A stretch of DNA of 64,000 nt from Mitsuaria sp. PDC51 (GCF_900113225.1 NZ_FOZE01000001.1:930001-994000); one strand, 5' to 3'. Numbered from the stretch's first letter, positions 19,275-28,710 are shown. The notes: a model not told the origin generated them from the letters alone. A program made the numbers and translations.

Positions 19275-20174
19275 TCAGGCCAGCGCGCGCTGCACGCGCA
19301 TCGTGGTGTTGATGGTGCGCGCCAGCTTGGTCGCGTAGTCGGGGTCGGTGGCGTAGCCGGCCTTCTGCAGGCCCTTGGCGAAACCCTCGGCGCTGCCGGT
19401 GTTGGCCTTGGCCACGACATCGCGGTAGCGGTCGTTGTTGCCGATCAGGCGGGCATAGTCCTTGAAGGCCTCTTCATAGCTGCCGTAGGCGCGGAACTTG
19501 GCCGTCACCTTCATCGGCTTGCCGTCGACGTACTCGGTGGTCTGCACCTCGGCGACCTTGCCGGTCCAGTTGGCGCCGGCCTTGATGCCGAAGACGTTGA
19601 AGCTGCTCGAGCCGTCCTTGTTCAGGATCTCGCGCTTGCCCCAGCCGGACTCGTGCGCCGCCTGCGCGATCATGAAGCTCGCCGGGATGCCGGTGGACGC
19701 CTGCGCGGCCTTGGCGGCGCCGTCGTGCTTGAGGATGAAGTCCTGCACATGCGGCTGCACGTTCTTGACCGCCAGCTGCGGCAGCTGCTGGACCTTGGTC
19801 GCGCCCTTGGCCGTGGGCAGCTCGCCGTCCTTGACGCCGAGCTGGCGCTGCAGGTGGCGCTCGATCGCCTGCGACAGACCGCCGGGCAGGCCGGTCATCT
19901 TGGCGGCGTACTGCTGGTCCAGCATCTCGCCGCCCATCTGGGTCGCCGAGTTGTCCATCATGCCGCTGCTCATCGTGGCCTGGCGCATGCTCTTCATGAC
20001 CTCTTGCATGAAGAGGGCCTCGAACTGGCGCGCGGTCTCCTTGACCGCGGCCTTGGGGTCGCGCGACGCGGTGGACTTGAGCTGCTCGACGGAGCGGGTG
20101 TCCGAGGACAGCCCGTTGGTGGCGAAGTTCGCGCCCATGCCCAGGGCGTTGCTCAGCGGGGTGGAGAGCGCCAT
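19275..20174 (-). CDS. flgJ: flagellar rod-cap/peptidoglycan hydrolase FlgJ
   Basis: Predicted 299 residues with the two-domain layout of beta/gamma-proteobacterial FlgJ. Residues about 1-110 form the rod-scaffold domain (FEALFMQEVMKSMRQA); about 150-299 form the glucosaminidase-type muramidase domain with the catalytic-Glu stretch AQAAHESGWGKREI. It opens the peptidoglycan so the rod can pass. The start lies immediately after the flgI stop with a one-base gap, so translation is probably coupled. Confidence 0.95.
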   Translation of the reverse strand: MALSTPLSNALGMGANFATNGLSSDTRSVEQLKSTASRDPKAAVKETARQFEALFMQEVMKSMRQATMSSGMMDNSATQMGGEMLDQQYAAKMTGLPGGLSQAIERHLQRQLGVKDGELPTAKGATKVQQLPQLAVKNVQPHVQDFILKHDGAAKAAQASTGIPASFMIAQAAHESGWGKREILNKDGSSSFNVFGIKAGANWTGKVAEVQTTEYVDGKPMKVTAKFRAYGSYEEAFKDYARLIGNNDRYRDVVAKANTGSAEGFAKGLQKAGYATDPDYATKLARTINTTMRVQRALA

Positions 20175-20175
20175 G

Positions 20176-21324
20176 TCAGATCACCTCCAGCTCGGCGTTC
20201 AGCGCGCCGGCCGTCTTCATCGCCTGGAGGATCGCCAGCAGGTCCTGCGGCGTGGCGCCCAGCGTGTTCAGCGCCTTGACGACGTCGTTCAGCCGCGCGC
20301 CCGCGGGCAGCTGGATCAGCGAGCCGGGGTCCTGCTTGATGGAGATGTCGGTCTTTTGCGTGACCGTGGTCTGGCCGCCCGAGAGCGCATTGGGCTGGCT
20401 GACCTGCGGCGTGCTGGAGATGGTCACCGCCAGGTTGCCGTGCGCGACCGCGCAGGGCTGCAGCGTGACCGCCTGGTTCATGACGACCGAGCCGGTGCGG
20501 GCGTTGATCACGATGCGCGCGGCCGGGGTCTCCTGGTCGAAGCTCAGGTTCTCCATGTCGGCCAGGAAGGCGACGCGGGCGTCCGGCGTCAGCGGCGCGC
20601 GCACCTTGACGACGCGGCCGTCCAGCGCCATCGCCGTGCCTTCGCCCTTGGCCTTGTTGATGGCCTTGGCGACGGCGCGCGCGGTGCCGAAGTCGGAGCT
20701 GTTCAGGTCCAGCTGCAGCCATTCGTTCTGCTGCAGCGGCGTGGGCACGCTGCGCTCGACCAGCGCGCCGCCGGGGATGCGGCCGGCGCTCAGGTGGTTG
20801 ATCTGGACCTTGGAGCCGCCCGCCGAGGCGCCGGCGCCGCCCACGATCAGGTTGCCCTGGGCGATCGCGTAGACCTGGCCGTCGGCGCCGCGCAGCGGCG
20901 TGGCGATCAGCGTGCCGCCGCGCAGGCTCTTGGCATTGCCCATGGACGACACGACGACGTCCAGCGGCTGGCCGGGCTGCGCGAACGGGGGGAGCTGGGT
21001 GGTGATCATCACCGCCGCGACGTTGCGCGGCTGCATGGTCACGCCGGGCGGCAGCAGCACGCCGAACTGCTGCAGCATCGCCGTCATGCTCTGGCCGGTG
21101 AAGGGGGCCTGGGTGGTCTGGTCGCCGGTGCCGTCCAGGCCCACCACCAGGCCGTAGCCGGTCAGCGGGTTGGAGCGCACGCCCTGGACCGCGGCGACCT
21201 CCTTGATGCGCGTCGCCTCGGCGGGCGTCGCGATCGCGAGCAGCGCCATCAGCGCGAGCAGGCCGGAGGCCAGCAGGCGGGGGGAGCGGGACAGGAAGCG
21301 GGGGAAGGCGGTGGTGGGGTACAT
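20176..21324 (-). CDS. flgI: flagellar P-ring protein FlgI
   Basis: Predicted 382 residues. FlgI forms the periplasmic P ring around the rod in peptidoglycan. A signal peptide (positively charged start, hydrophobic about 15-34, ATPAEA cleavage region) precedes the mature start TRIKEVAAVQGVR. The highly conserved LTGYGLVVGLDGTGD is present. I prefer the ATG at 21324; a GTG at 21333 is in frame. Ribosome sites do not decide. It is 46 bases downstream of flgH. Confidence 0.95.
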   Translation of the reverse strand: MYPTTAFPRFLSRSPRLLASGLLALMALLAIATPAEATRIKEVAAVQGVRSNPLTGYGLVVGLDGTGDQTTQAPFTGQSMTAMLQQFGVLLPPGVTMQPRNVAAVMITTQLPPFAQPGQPLDVVVSSMGNAKSLRGGTLIATPLRGADGQVYAIAQGNLIVGGAGASAGGSKVQINHLSAGRIPGGALVERSVPTPLQQNEWLQLDLNSSDFGTARAVAKAINKAKGEGTAMALDGRVVKVRAPLTPDARVAFLADMENLSFDQETPAARIVINARTGSVVMNQAVTLQPCAVAHGNLAVTISSTPQVSQPNALSGGQTTVTQKTDISIKQDPGSLIQLPAGARLNDVVKALNTLGATPQDLLAILQAMKTAGALNAELEVI

Positions 21325-21370
21325 CTCGGTCACACGGTAGCCAGACTCGTGTGACCGATTGTGGGGAAAC

Positions 21371-22066
21371 TTAAATGGGCGAAAGGTTCAAGAAGAAGCG
21401 GGATAGCCAGCCAATTCCATGCGCGTCGGCCACGGCGCCGCGGCCGCGCTGCTCGACCCGGACATTGGCGATCGCGGTCGAGGCGACCGTGTTGCCCTGG
21501 CGGATCGACTGCGGGTCGACCTGGCCGTAGAAGCGCAGCACGTCCACGTTGCTGTTGACCCCGACCTGCTTTTCGCCCGAGATCAGCAGGTGCCCATTGG
21601 GCAGCACCCCGGTGACGACGGCGGTGATGGTGCCGGAGAAGTCGTTGGTGTTCTCGTTCGTGCCCTTGCCGGTGCTCTTGTTGGACGAGGAGCCGGTCAG
21701 CTCGGCCCGGCCGCCGCCGAAGGAGTTGGCCGCGATGCCGGGGATGGCGCTGACGCTGGCGCCGATGGCGCCGTTCTTGTCCAGTTCGCTGCTCGACTTC
21801 TGCGTGGCGCTGACGCGCTCGACGATCTGCACGGTGACGATGTCGCCGACCAGGCGGGCGCGGTGATCCTCGAACAGCGGGCGGTAGTTGGCGTTCTGGT
21901 AGATCGCGCCGTTGTTGGCCGAGGCCGGGATCGGCTCGGGCATCTTCACCACCGGCGCGGGCTGCATGTCCACGCGCGGCTGCGGGTACATCGTGGAGCA
22001 GGCGGTGAGGGCGAGCGCCGCGGCGGCCACCAGGCTCAATCGGATCGAGGACAGGAACGAAGGCAT
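21371..22066 (-). CDS. flgH: flagellar L-ring lipoprotein FlgH
   Basis: Predicted 231 residues from the ATG at 22066, chosen over an in-frame ATG at 22126 because it has AAGGAG upstream and gives a proper lipoprotein signal (hydrophobic run, lipobox LTAC near residue 20). FlgH forms the outer-membrane L ring. Conserved NNGAIYQ and DIVTVQI features are present, as is the C-terminal strand GRGAVADAHGIGWLSRFF. Confidence 0.95.
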   Translation of the reverse strand: MPSFLSSIRLSLVAAAALALTACSTMYPQPRVDMQPAPVVKMPEPIPASANNGAIYQNANYRPLFEDHRARLVGDIVTVQIVERVSATQKSSSELDKNGAIGASVSAIPGIAANSFGGGRAELTGSSSNKSTGKGTNENTNDFSGTITAVVTGVLPNGHLLISGEKQVGVNSNVDVLRFYGQVDPQSIRQGNTVASTAIANVRVEQRGRGAVADAHGIGWLSRFFLNLSPI

Positions 22067-22160
22067 GACAACTCCTTGAATCGCGCACGGGAAGGCGGAC
22101 CTTCGCATCGTCGCCCGGGCGCTCACCGCCCGGTCCGCCGAAGAAGGGCCCGGCGACCGG

Positions 22161-22943
22161 TCAGATCTGCGACAGCTTCTGGAGCATCTGGTCGGTGGTC
22201 TGGATCGCCTTGGAATTCATCTCGTAGGCGCGCTGGGTCTGGATCATCTGCACCAGTTCCTCGACCACGTTCACGTTCGAGGTTTCGACGAAACCCTGCT
22301 GCACCGTGCCCAGGCTGTTCTGGCCGGGGGCGCCGGTCTGCGGCGTGCCCGAGGCGACGCTCTCGGCGTACAGGTTGCCGCCCAGCGATTCCAGCCCCGG
22401 CGGGTTGATGAAGTTGGCCAGCTGCAGCTGGCCCAGCGTCGTCGGCGTGGCGCTGGCCGCGGTGGTGACGCTGACCGTGCCGTCGGCGCCGATCGAGATC
22501 GACTTGGCGTCGGCCGGCACGATGATGCCGGGCAGCACCGTGTTGCCGTTGTTGGTGACGATCTGGCCGTTGGGATCGAGCTGGAAGCTGCCGTCCCGGG
22601 TGTAGGCGGTGGTGCCGTCGGGCATCTGCACCTGGAAGAAGCCGTTGCCCTTGACCGCCACGTCCAGCGAGTTGGACGTCTGCGTCAGGCTGCCCTGCGA
22701 GTGGCTGCGCGAGGTCGCCACCGCGCGGGCGCCCAGGCCGACCTGCATGCCGGTGGGCAGCGTGGTCTGCTCGGTGTTGTTGGCGCCGGGCTGGCGCAGC
22801 GTCTGGTACATCAGGTCCTCGAAGACGGCGTGCGACTTCTTGTAGCCATTGGTCGAGACGTTGGCCAGGTTGTGGGAAATGACGTCCAGCTGGGTCTGCT
22901 GGGCTTCCATGCCGGTCTTGGCGGTCCAGAGCGAACGAAGCAT
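22161..22943 (-). CDS. flgG: flagellar distal-rod protein FlgG
   Basis: Predicted 260 residues, the usual FlgG length. FlgG forms the distal rod crossing the periplasm. The rod signature is seen at [14 protein letters not shown] (about 29-42), a central [13 protein letters not shown] stretch, and the C-terminal helix [20 protein letters not shown]. It is 51 bases after flgF. Confidence 0.96.
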   Translation of the reverse strand: MLRSLWTAKTGMEAQQTQLDVISHNLANVSTNGYKKSHAVFEDLMYQTLRQPGANNTEQTTLPTGMQVGLGARAVATSRSHSQGSLTQTSNSLDVAVKGNGFFQVQMPDGTTAYTRDGSFQLDPNGQIVTNNGNTVLPGIIVPADAKSISIGADGTVSVTTAASATPTTLGQLQLANFINPPGLESLGGNLYAESVASGTPQTGAPGQNSLGTVQQGFVETSNVNVVEELVQMIQTQRAYEMNSKAIQTTDQMLQKLSQI

Positions 22944-22994
22944 CGGGGACTCCTGATTCCTGTGCGGTGCGGGCGGATCCGTTCAGCGAACGGG

Positions 22995-23723
22995 TCAGCT
23001 GTCGGACAGCAGCTTGGACGCTGCCTGGCCGTGGGTCTGGGCGATCGAGAGCATCTTCATTTGCTGCTCGAACTGGCGGGCGGCGGCGATCATGCCGACC
23101 ATGGTCTCGACCGGGCTCACGTTGGAGCCCTCGAGCGCGCCCGACTGCAGCCGGGCATTGGGATCGGCGGGCAGCGGGTCGCCGCCGTCGGCGATGAACA
23201 GGCCGTCGTCGCGGCGGGTGAAGCGCCCGTCCTCGGTGACCAGCTTGATGCGGCCGATGTTGACCGGCCGCTGGCCGTCGGACTTGGCCACCACGGTGCC
23301 GTCGTCGCCGATGGAGATCGTCGAGTTGGGCGGGACGGTGATCGGGCCGCCGTCGCCCAGCACCTGCAGGCCGTTGCGCAGGCGCAGCACGCCGTCCTGG
23401 TCCACGTCCATCGAGCCGGCGCGGGTGTAGGCCTCGGTGCCGTCCAGCGCCTGCACCGCCATCCAGGAGCGGCCCTTCATCGCGACGTCCAGGTTGCGGT
23501 CGGTCGTGGTGATCGGGCCGGCGCTCAGGTCGTGGCCGGTGGTGGTCTCCAGCGCGAAGGCGCGGGTGGAGGCGCCGTCGCCGCGGATGGGCACCGCGCG
23601 GAACGCCTGCAGCTCGGCCCGGAAGCCGTTGCTGTTGGCGTTGGCGAGGTTGTTGGAGAGCACGTCCTGGCGCGACATCGCCGCCTGGGCGCCGCTCATC
23701 GACAGGTAGATCATGCGGTCCAT
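22995..23723 (-). CDS. flgF: flagellar proximal-rod protein FlgF
   Basis: Predicted 242 residues. It carries the rod N-terminal signature (LSNNLANANSNGFRAEL) and the C-terminal helix (VETMVGMIAAARQFEQQMKM). Length and position between flgE and flgG identify it as FlgF rather than another hook/basal-body family member. It begins 43 bases after flgE. Confidence 0.95.
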   Translation of the reverse strand: MDRMIYLSMSGAQAAMSRQDVLSNNLANANSNGFRAELQAFRAVPIRGDGASTRAFALETTTGHDLSAGPITTTDRNLDVAMKGRSWMAVQALDGTEAYTRAGSMDVDQDGVLRLRNGLQVLGDGGPITVPPNSTISIGDDGTVVAKSDGQRPVNIGRIKLVTEDGRFTRRDDGLFIADGGDPLPADPNARLQSGALEGSNVSPVETMVGMIAAARQFEQQMKMLSIAQTHGQAASKLLSDS

Positions 23724-23766
23724 CGGAACTCCTCAGCGATCGGCGGTGGGGTCGGGTGCGCCGGGA

Positions 23767-25170
23767 TCAGCGCAGGTTGACCAGCGTCTGCAGGACCTGG
23801 TCCTGCGTCTTGATGGTCTGCGAGTTGGCCTGGTAGACGCGCTGGGCGGTCATCATGTTCACCAGCTCGGAGGTCAGGTCGACGTTGGATTCCTCCAGCG
23901 CGCCGGGGGTCAGCGAGCCCAGGTTGCCGTCGCCGGGAACGCCCACGACCGGGTCGCCCGACGAATTGGTGCGCGCCCAGACGTTGCCGCCCAGCGGCTG
24001 CAGGCCTTGCGGGTTGCGGAAGTTGGCCAGTTCGACCTGGCCGGCCGGCTTGGATTCACCGTTCGAGTAGCGGGCGGTGACGATGCCGTTGTCTTCCAGC
24101 TTGATGCCGACCAGCTGGCCCGGCGCGTAGCCGTCCTGGGTCAGGTCGGTGACCGCGAAGTTGGAGCCGTTCTCGGTGGCCGAGCGCAGGTCGAAGCTGA
24201 TGCCCTGCACCGACGGGTCGGACGGGTCGGCCGGCGGCGCCGGGATCGGCAGCGTCGGGGCGCCCTGGGCGTTCACGCCGGCGGGGATCTTCAGGTTGAG
24301 GAACTCGCTCGGGCCGGGCGAGACCGGCTTGCCGCCGGTGGGCAGGAAGGTCATCTGCGTGAACGGCGTCAGCGGATTGCCGCCGGGCTGACCGTTGTCG
24401 GTGTCGATCGGGTTGCCCTGGGCGTCGTACTGGATCGCGCTGCCGTTGGCGGTCAGGTACACGTTCCAGACGGTGTTGCCGTTGGCGTCGGCGTTGTTGG
24501 CGCGCTGGAAGTACATCGTCAGCGCGGTCGGCTGGCCCTTGGCGTCGTACACCGTCATCGAGGTGGCGTTGTTGTACGTCGTCGGGTCGTTCAGCGTGAT
24601 GCCGGTCTTGTCGATCTTGGGCGAGTTGGGATCGGCCGGGTCGGTCAGGTCGTAGGCGGCGGTCGGGCCGGCGCGGGAGTCCAGGTTGAACTCCATCTTG
24701 ATGTCGCTGGTCACCTTGGGGTCGATGCCGCCGGTGGGCAGCTTCAGGCCCTGCGCCAGGCCCGGCTGGATCACGCCGTTGGCGTCGGCGGGATAACCCA
24801 TCAGCTTGAGCTGGTCGTTGTTGACGATGTTGCCTTCCTTGTCGACCTTGAACTGGCCGTTGCGGGTGTACACCGTCGGGCTCTTTCCGTCGGACACCTG
24901 GAAGAAGCCGGCGCCGTTGATCGCCAGGTCCATCGGGTTCTCGGTGATCGAGATGTTGCCCTGCGTGAACTGCTGGGCCACCGTCTGGAGCTGCACGCCG
25001 ATGCCCACGTCGCTGGTGCCGGCGCCGTTGAGGGAGGCGGCGTACATGTCGGCGAACTCGGCCCGCGACGACTTGGCGCCGTAGGTCTGCGAGTTGGCGA
25101 TGTTGTTGCCGATGACTTCCAGGTTCTTGCTGGAAGCGTTCAGTCCGGAGAGGCCTTGTTGGAAGCTCAT
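23767..25170 (-). CDS. flgE: flagellar hook protein FlgE
   Basis: Predicted 467 residues, the structural unit of the hook outside the cell. The N-terminal MSFQQGLSGLNASSKNLEVI and the rod-type IGNNIANSQTYGAKS are present, and the C-terminus has the conserved helix ELVNMMTAQRVYQANSQ. The central insertion is rich in Pro, Asp and Asn (about 170-330) and makes the protein longer than the enteric one (about 402). It is 69 bases after flgD, the hook cap/scaffold gene. Confidence 0.96.
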   Translation of the reverse strand: MSFQQGLSGLNASSKNLEVIGNNIANSQTYGAKSSRAEFADMYAASLNGAGTSDVGIGVQLQTVAQQFTQGNISITENPMDLAINGAGFFQVSDGKSPTVYTRNGQFKVDKEGNIVNNDQLKLMGYPADANGVIQPGLAQGLKLPTGGIDPKVTSDIKMEFNLDSRAGPTAAYDLTDPADPNSPKIDKTGITLNDPTTYNNATSMTVYDAKGQPTALTMYFQRANNADANGNTVWNVYLTANGSAIQYDAQGNPIDTDNGQPGGNPLTPFTQMTFLPTGGKPVSPGPSEFLNLKIPAGVNAQGAPTLPIPAPPADPSDPSVQGISFDLRSATENGSNFAVTDLTQDGYAPGQLVGIKLEDNGIVTARYSNGESKPAGQVELANFRNPQGLQPLGGNVWARTNSSGDPVVGVPGDGNLGSLTPGALEESNVDLTSELVNMMTAQRVYQANSQTIKTQDQVLQTLVNLR

Positions 25171-25239
25171 GGGGTGTCCTTGGGCGATTCAGGCGGGTGA
25201 CGCGGGTGTGCGGGAAGGGCGGGCCGGGGGATGCTGGGA

Positions 25240-25899
25240 TCAGCCCAGCGCGCGGACCTTGTCGTAGTCGACCAGGCCGGAATTCTTCAGTTCGAGCTGC
25301 AGGGTGGAGCCGCTCGTGTTGACGGCGCGCACCGTGTCGCGCATCAGGGTGGTGGCGGTGACGGCGGTGCCGCCGCTGCTGGCGGTGACGCGGTAGCTCA
25401 GGCCGGTGGTCTCGGCGGCCTTGGACGCGTCCCAGGTGTAGGACTGCATGCCGCTCTTCATCTTGCCCAGGTCCTGGGTCGAGATCACCGCGCCGGCGCC
25501 GTTGAGCACCTCCAGCTTGACGCTGTCCGCGGCGCTGCCCAGGTCGAAGTTCAGCGTGGCCTTGCCGTCGGCGACGGTGACCTTGTCGCCGGGCACGGTG
25601 ACCTCGCGGCCGACCAGGCTGACGCTCTGCAGCGCCTGCATCTGGCCGAACTGGCTGGCCAGGCCCTGGATGCTCGAGTTCAGCGTGCTGACGCCGGTGA
25701 CGGTCTGGATCTGCGCCATCTGCGTGGTGACGGCGGCGTTGTCCATCGGGTTCATCGGATCCTGGTTCTGCAACTGGGCGACCAGCAGCTTCAGGAAGCG
25801 GTCCGAGGTTTCCTGCGCGCTGGTGCCGGTGGGGCTGCTGGCGCCCGTGTTCGACGCGGCGCCGGTCTTGGTGTTGGCGTTCAGGGCGGTGAAGTCCAT
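25240..25899 (-). CDS. flgD: flagellar hook-capping scaffold FlgD
   Basis: Predicted 219 residues. FlgD caps the growing hook and directs FlgE assembly. The conserved N-terminal export/scaffold region reads FLKLLVAQLQNQDPMNPMDN, followed by a linker and the C-terminal FlgD Ig/tudor-like part (about 110-215) with YTWDASKAAE. Typical length. It is 49 bases after flgC. Confidence 0.95.
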   Translation of the reverse strand: MDFTALNANTKTGAASNTGASSPTGTSAQETSDRFLKLLVAQLQNQDPMNPMDNAAVTTQMAQIQTVTGVSTLNSSIQGLASQFGQMQALQSVSLVGREVTVPGDKVTVADGKATLNFDLGSAADSVKLEVLNGAGAVISTQDLGKMKSGMQSYTWDASKAAETTGLSYRVTASSGGTAVTATTLMRDTVRAVNTSGSTLQLELKNSGLVDYDKVRALG

Positions 25900-25948
25900 G
25901 GGAGGCTTTCCGTGCGGGAGGTCAGGCGGGGCTCAGGCCGGCGGGCGC

Positions 25949-26365
25949 TCAGCCCTGGCCCATCTGCAGGGTCTTGAGCAGCAGCGACTTGGCGGTGCCC
26001 ATGACCTCGAGGTTGTTCTGGTACGAGCGCGAGGCCGAGATCATGTTGACCATCTCCTCGACGCTGTTGACGTTGCTGTAGGTGACGTAGCCGTCGGCGT
26101 CGGCCAGCTGGTGGCTGGGATCGTGGACGCGGCGGCCGGGGGTCTGGTTCTCCTGGACGCCCACCACCTGCACGCCGACGTCGGTCTGGTCCATGCCGTT
26201 CTGGGCCAGCACGCTCTGGAAGACGACCTGGCGTGCCTTGTACGCCTGGCCGTCCGGACCGGCGACGGTGTCGGCATTGGCCATGTTGCTGGCCACCGCG
26301 TTCAGGCGCTGGCTCTGCGCGCTGACGGCGCTGCCGCTGATGTGGAAGATGTTGAACATCGACAT
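25949..26365 (-). CDS. flgC: flagellar proximal-rod protein FlgC
   Basis: Predicted 138 residues, the normal length. It contains the rod signature (NAVASNMANADTVAGPDGQ) and the C-terminal helix (VEEMVNMISASRSYQNNLEV). It lies 22 bases downstream of flgB, as in most flagellar operons. Confidence 0.95.
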   Translation of the reverse strand: MSMFNIFHISGSAVSAQSQRLNAVASNMANADTVAGPDGQAYKARQVVFQSVLAQNGMDQTDVGVQVVGVQENQTPGRRVHDPSHQLADADGYVTYSNVNSVEEMVNMISASRSYQNNLEVMGTAKSLLLKTLQMGQG

Positions 26366-26387
26366 GACGGTCTCCTGTCCTGCGCGA

Positions 26388-26774
26388 TCAGGCGGCGTTC
26401 GGCGACTTCATCGCGTCCAGCATCGTGCGGATGCTGCCGTTGAGGAAGCGCAGCGACGCTTCGTACTTGACGGTGTTGTCGGCGAAGCTGGCACGCTCGC
26501 GGTCCATGTCGACGGTGTTGCTGTCCATGCTGGTCATGGCGCTCAAACTGCTCTGCAGCGCGTTCTGGGTGCGCTGGGTCAAGGTCTGGTTGGAGTTCGC
26601 GGTCGTGGCGGGGGAGGTGGCCTCGCGCAGCGCCTTGGCGAAATCCATGTCCTTGGACTGGTAGCCCGGGGTGTCGGCGTTGGCGATGTTGCTGGCGAGC
26701 AGGCGCTGACGCTCCGCCCGCAGGGTCAGCGCCTGGGCCTGGAAGTTCATCGCATCGGACAGTCGGTTCAGCAT
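26388..26774 (-). CDS. flgB: flagellar proximal-rod protein FlgB, first gene of the minus-strand operon
   Basis: Predicted 128 residues. The ATG at 26774 is chosen because an AAGGAG site sits six bases upstream; the in-frame ATG at 26780 would abut that site, and the earlier frame start at 26906 would overrun the divergent promoter region. The N-terminus MLNRLSDAMNFQAQALTLRA and NIANADTPGYQSKD are typical FlgB. It heads flgBCDEFGHIJKL, so the operon promoter should lie in 26775-26938; I could not identify it with confidence. Confidence 0.94.
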   Translation of the reverse strand: MLNRLSDAMNFQAQALTLRAERQRLLASNIANADTPGYQSKDMDFAKALREATSPATTANSNQTLTQRTQNALQSSLSAMTSMDSNTVDMDRERASFADNTVKYEASLRFLNGSIRTMLDAMKSPNAA

Positions 26775-26938
26775 GGTCATCTCCTTCGGGACGGGTCGGG
26801 TGGCGTCGGGACGCGGCCCCGGTTTGTCACGTTCGGGCATTGTGGGCAGCGGGTCGGAAAACATGAGCGCGATAAGACGGGTGATCCCGGCCCATTTCGA
26901 AGCCACCGGCGCGTCCCGGATCCGTACAGTTCCGTCCC

Positions 26939-27796
26939 ATGCCGCAACCCTGCACCTCCTCTCACGCCCGCCACGCGCAGGCGCTGCCCGCCCTGCTGGC
27001 GGGGGCGCTGATGTCCGTGTGGCTGATGTTCGGACTGGTGGACGAGGCGGACGCCCAGACGCCGGGCGCGCCGCGCCTGCAGCTGACGATGGCGCAGCAA
27101 GGGGGCGCCGCGGCGCAGGCCGCTGCTTCCAACGGCTCCAATGGCGAACCTTCCGCGCTGGGCGCGCTCGACGCGACGCTGGAGGACCGCCTGCAGACCC
27201 TGGCCATGGCCGGCGCCCGCCAGGTCGCGCCCAACCAGGCCCGGGTCGAGGTGGAACTCGGCCGGCTGGACCCGCGCCTGCGCCTGGCGCCGTGCGCGCA
27301 GATCCAGCCCTATTTGCCGCCGGGCACCCGGATGTGGGGGCGCACCCGCCTGGGCCTGCGCTGCCTGGCCGGGGTCACCAAGTGGAATGTGACGCTGCCG
27401 CTGACCATCAAGGTCTACGGCCAGGCCTTCGTCGCTGCCGCCGACCTGCCGGCCGGGACCCTGCTGACTCAAGAACAGCTGCGGCTGGCCGAAGTCGACA
27501 TTGCCGGCGAAGCTGGCGCCATCTATACACAAGCGGAAGGCTGGCTCGGTCGCCAGCTGGCCCGGCCGGTCGCGGCCGGCGAGGCGCTGCGGTCGGCCGA
27601 CCTCAAACTGCGCCAATGGGTGCAGCCGGGCGACCGGGTGCAGGTCATGGCGACCGGCAACGGCTACGCGGTCGCGGGCGAAGGCCAGGCGATGGGCGTG
27701 GGCCTGGAAGGCCAGGATGTCCGTGTACGCTTCGACAATGGCCGCATGGTCACCGCGCGTACCGTGGGTGAACGCAAGGTGGAGGTGGTACTGTGA
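26939..27796 (+). CDS. flgA: flagellar P-ring assembly chaperone FlgA
   Basis: Predicted 285 residues. FlgA is a periplasmic chaperone for FlgI. A hydrophobic signal (about 17-35, DEADAQ cleavage region) is present. The C-terminal SAF domain (about 150-285) has VAAADLPAGTLLTQEQLR and VQPGDRVQVMATGNGYAV. The 60-70 residues between signal and core are Ala/Gly/Asn-rich and longer than in enteric FlgA. It is divergent from flgB, and 120 bases separate it from flgM. Confidence 0.93.
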   Translation: MPQPCTSSHARHAQALPALLAGALMSVWLMFGLVDEADAQTPGAPRLQLTMAQQGGAAAQAAASNGSNGEPSALGALDATLEDRLQTLAMAGARQVAPNQARVEVELGRLDPRLRLAPCAQIQPYLPPGTRMWGRTRLGLRCLAGVTKWNVTLPLTIKVYGQAFVAAADLPAGTLLTQEQLRLAEVDIAGEAGAIYTQAEGWLGRQLARPVAAGEALRSADLKLRQWVQPGDRVQVMATGNGYAVAGEGQAMGVGLEGQDVRVRFDNGRMVTARTVGERKVEVVL

Positions 27797-27839
27797 CGCC
27801 CTTCACCGAGCGATCTGTCGATTTTGTGAAGCTCGCCCC

Positions 27840-27866
27840 TCAAGTTCCGCCCAGACGGGTCGAAAT
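27840..27866 (+). promoter_or_regulatory. candidate sigma-28 (FliA) promoter of flgM
   Basis: TCAAGTTC at 27840-27847, an 11-base spacer, then GTCGAAAT at 27859-27866. This is close to the flagellar sigma-28 consensus TAAAGTTT-N11-GCCGATAA, and it lies about 50 bases before the flgM start. A late-class promoter here would let flgM be made again after hook completion, as in other bacteria. Confidence 0.65.
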
Positions 27867-27916
27867 ACCCGGTACTGGAAGGGGTCCGGAAGTCCTCGGG
27901 CCCATGGAGATTTGCC

Positions 27917-28237
27917 ATGAAGATCGGTAACAACGCTGACCTGAACGCCTACTCGAAAGTGGGCGGGACCACCACCGGGACCCCCGAGGCCGGTGCGGCC
28001 AAGGCTGGAAAGGCCGGCACGGCCGCGTCCGGCGAGGGGTCCAAGGTCGAGCTGTCGAGCGCCGCGAGCAGCCTGATCGCGGGCGCCCCCGACGACGGCA
28101 GCTTCGACGCGGAAAAGGTCGCACGCATTGCCAGCGCGATCGAGAAGGGCGAGTTCAAAATCAACGCCGATGCGATCGCCGACAAGCTGATCGCCAACGC
28201 GGCTGAGATGCTGGGCCGCACGCAGCCTTCGCACTGA
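27917..28237 (+). CDS. flgM: anti-sigma-28 factor FlgM
   Basis: Predicted 106 residues. FlgM holds FliA (sigma-28) inactive until it is exported through the finished hook. The Ala/Gly/Lys-rich, probably disordered N-terminal half and the C-terminal binding region (VELSSAASSLI; DAEKVARIASAIEKGEFKIN; DAIADKLIANAAEML) match the family. A GGAGAT site precedes the ATG. It has its own sigma-28-like promoter. Confidence 0.93.
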   Translation: MKIGNNADLNAYSKVGGTTTGTPEAGAAKAGKAGTAASGEGSKVELSSAASSLIAGAPDDGSFDAEKVARIASAIEKGEFKINADAIADKLIANAAEMLGRTQPSH

Positions 28238-28298
28238 TTCGCTCAATCGTAAAAAGCTGAGCTGAAGCGACCATAGACCAAGCTTTTCCGGTGACGCC

Positions 28299-28688
28299 AT
28301 GACCGCCACGCCTTTGAACTCGACCCCCGTCGACCTGGAGCAGCCGCTGCAGGACGTCGAAAGCTGCCTCAACCTGCTGGGCGAGGCGCTGCATCGACGT
28401 GACTCCCAGGCGATCGAGCTGCACGCGGCGTCGCTGCATGCGGCCCTGGCTCGCGCCATCGAACAATTCAGCGCCGCCGCGCGCACCGGCACGGTGCCGG
28501 CAGGCCTGCGGACCCGCTTGATGCAGGCAGGCGGCCGCGTCGCCGCCCAGCGCGAGTCGCTGGCCCGCGCCACCGCCGCGCTGGACCGCGCCATCGACGT
28601 GCTGATGCCCGGGGAACCGAGCGGGCTGTACGGCGCGTCCGGGAAGAACGAGCGCAAGTCGGCCTTGGGTGGGGCGATCCAGGCCTGA
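28299..28688 (+). CDS. flgN: flagellar export chaperone FlgN
   Basis: Predicted 129 residues, almost all helical. FlgN is the cytosolic chaperone that keeps FlgK and FlgL unassembled before export. Sequence identity to enteric FlgN cannot be judged by eye; the call rests on length, the helical pattern, and position right after flgM in the order flgA-flgM-flgN. It ends just before a strong terminator. Confidence 0.85.
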   Translation: MTATPLNSTPVDLEQPLQDVESCLNLLGEALHRRDSQAIELHAASLHAALARAIEQFSAAARTGTVPAGLRTRLMQAGGRVAAQRESLARATAALDRAIDVLMPGEPSGLYGASGKNERKSALGGAIQA

Positions 28689-28710
28689 ATTTCAGAGCTT
28701 CGGATGAAGA

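Noticed and set aside
26775-26938. Sigma-28 promoter in the flgB/flgA divergent gap
   Set aside because: A GCGCGATAA stretch resembles the -10 element, but no matching -35 is found at the required spacing.
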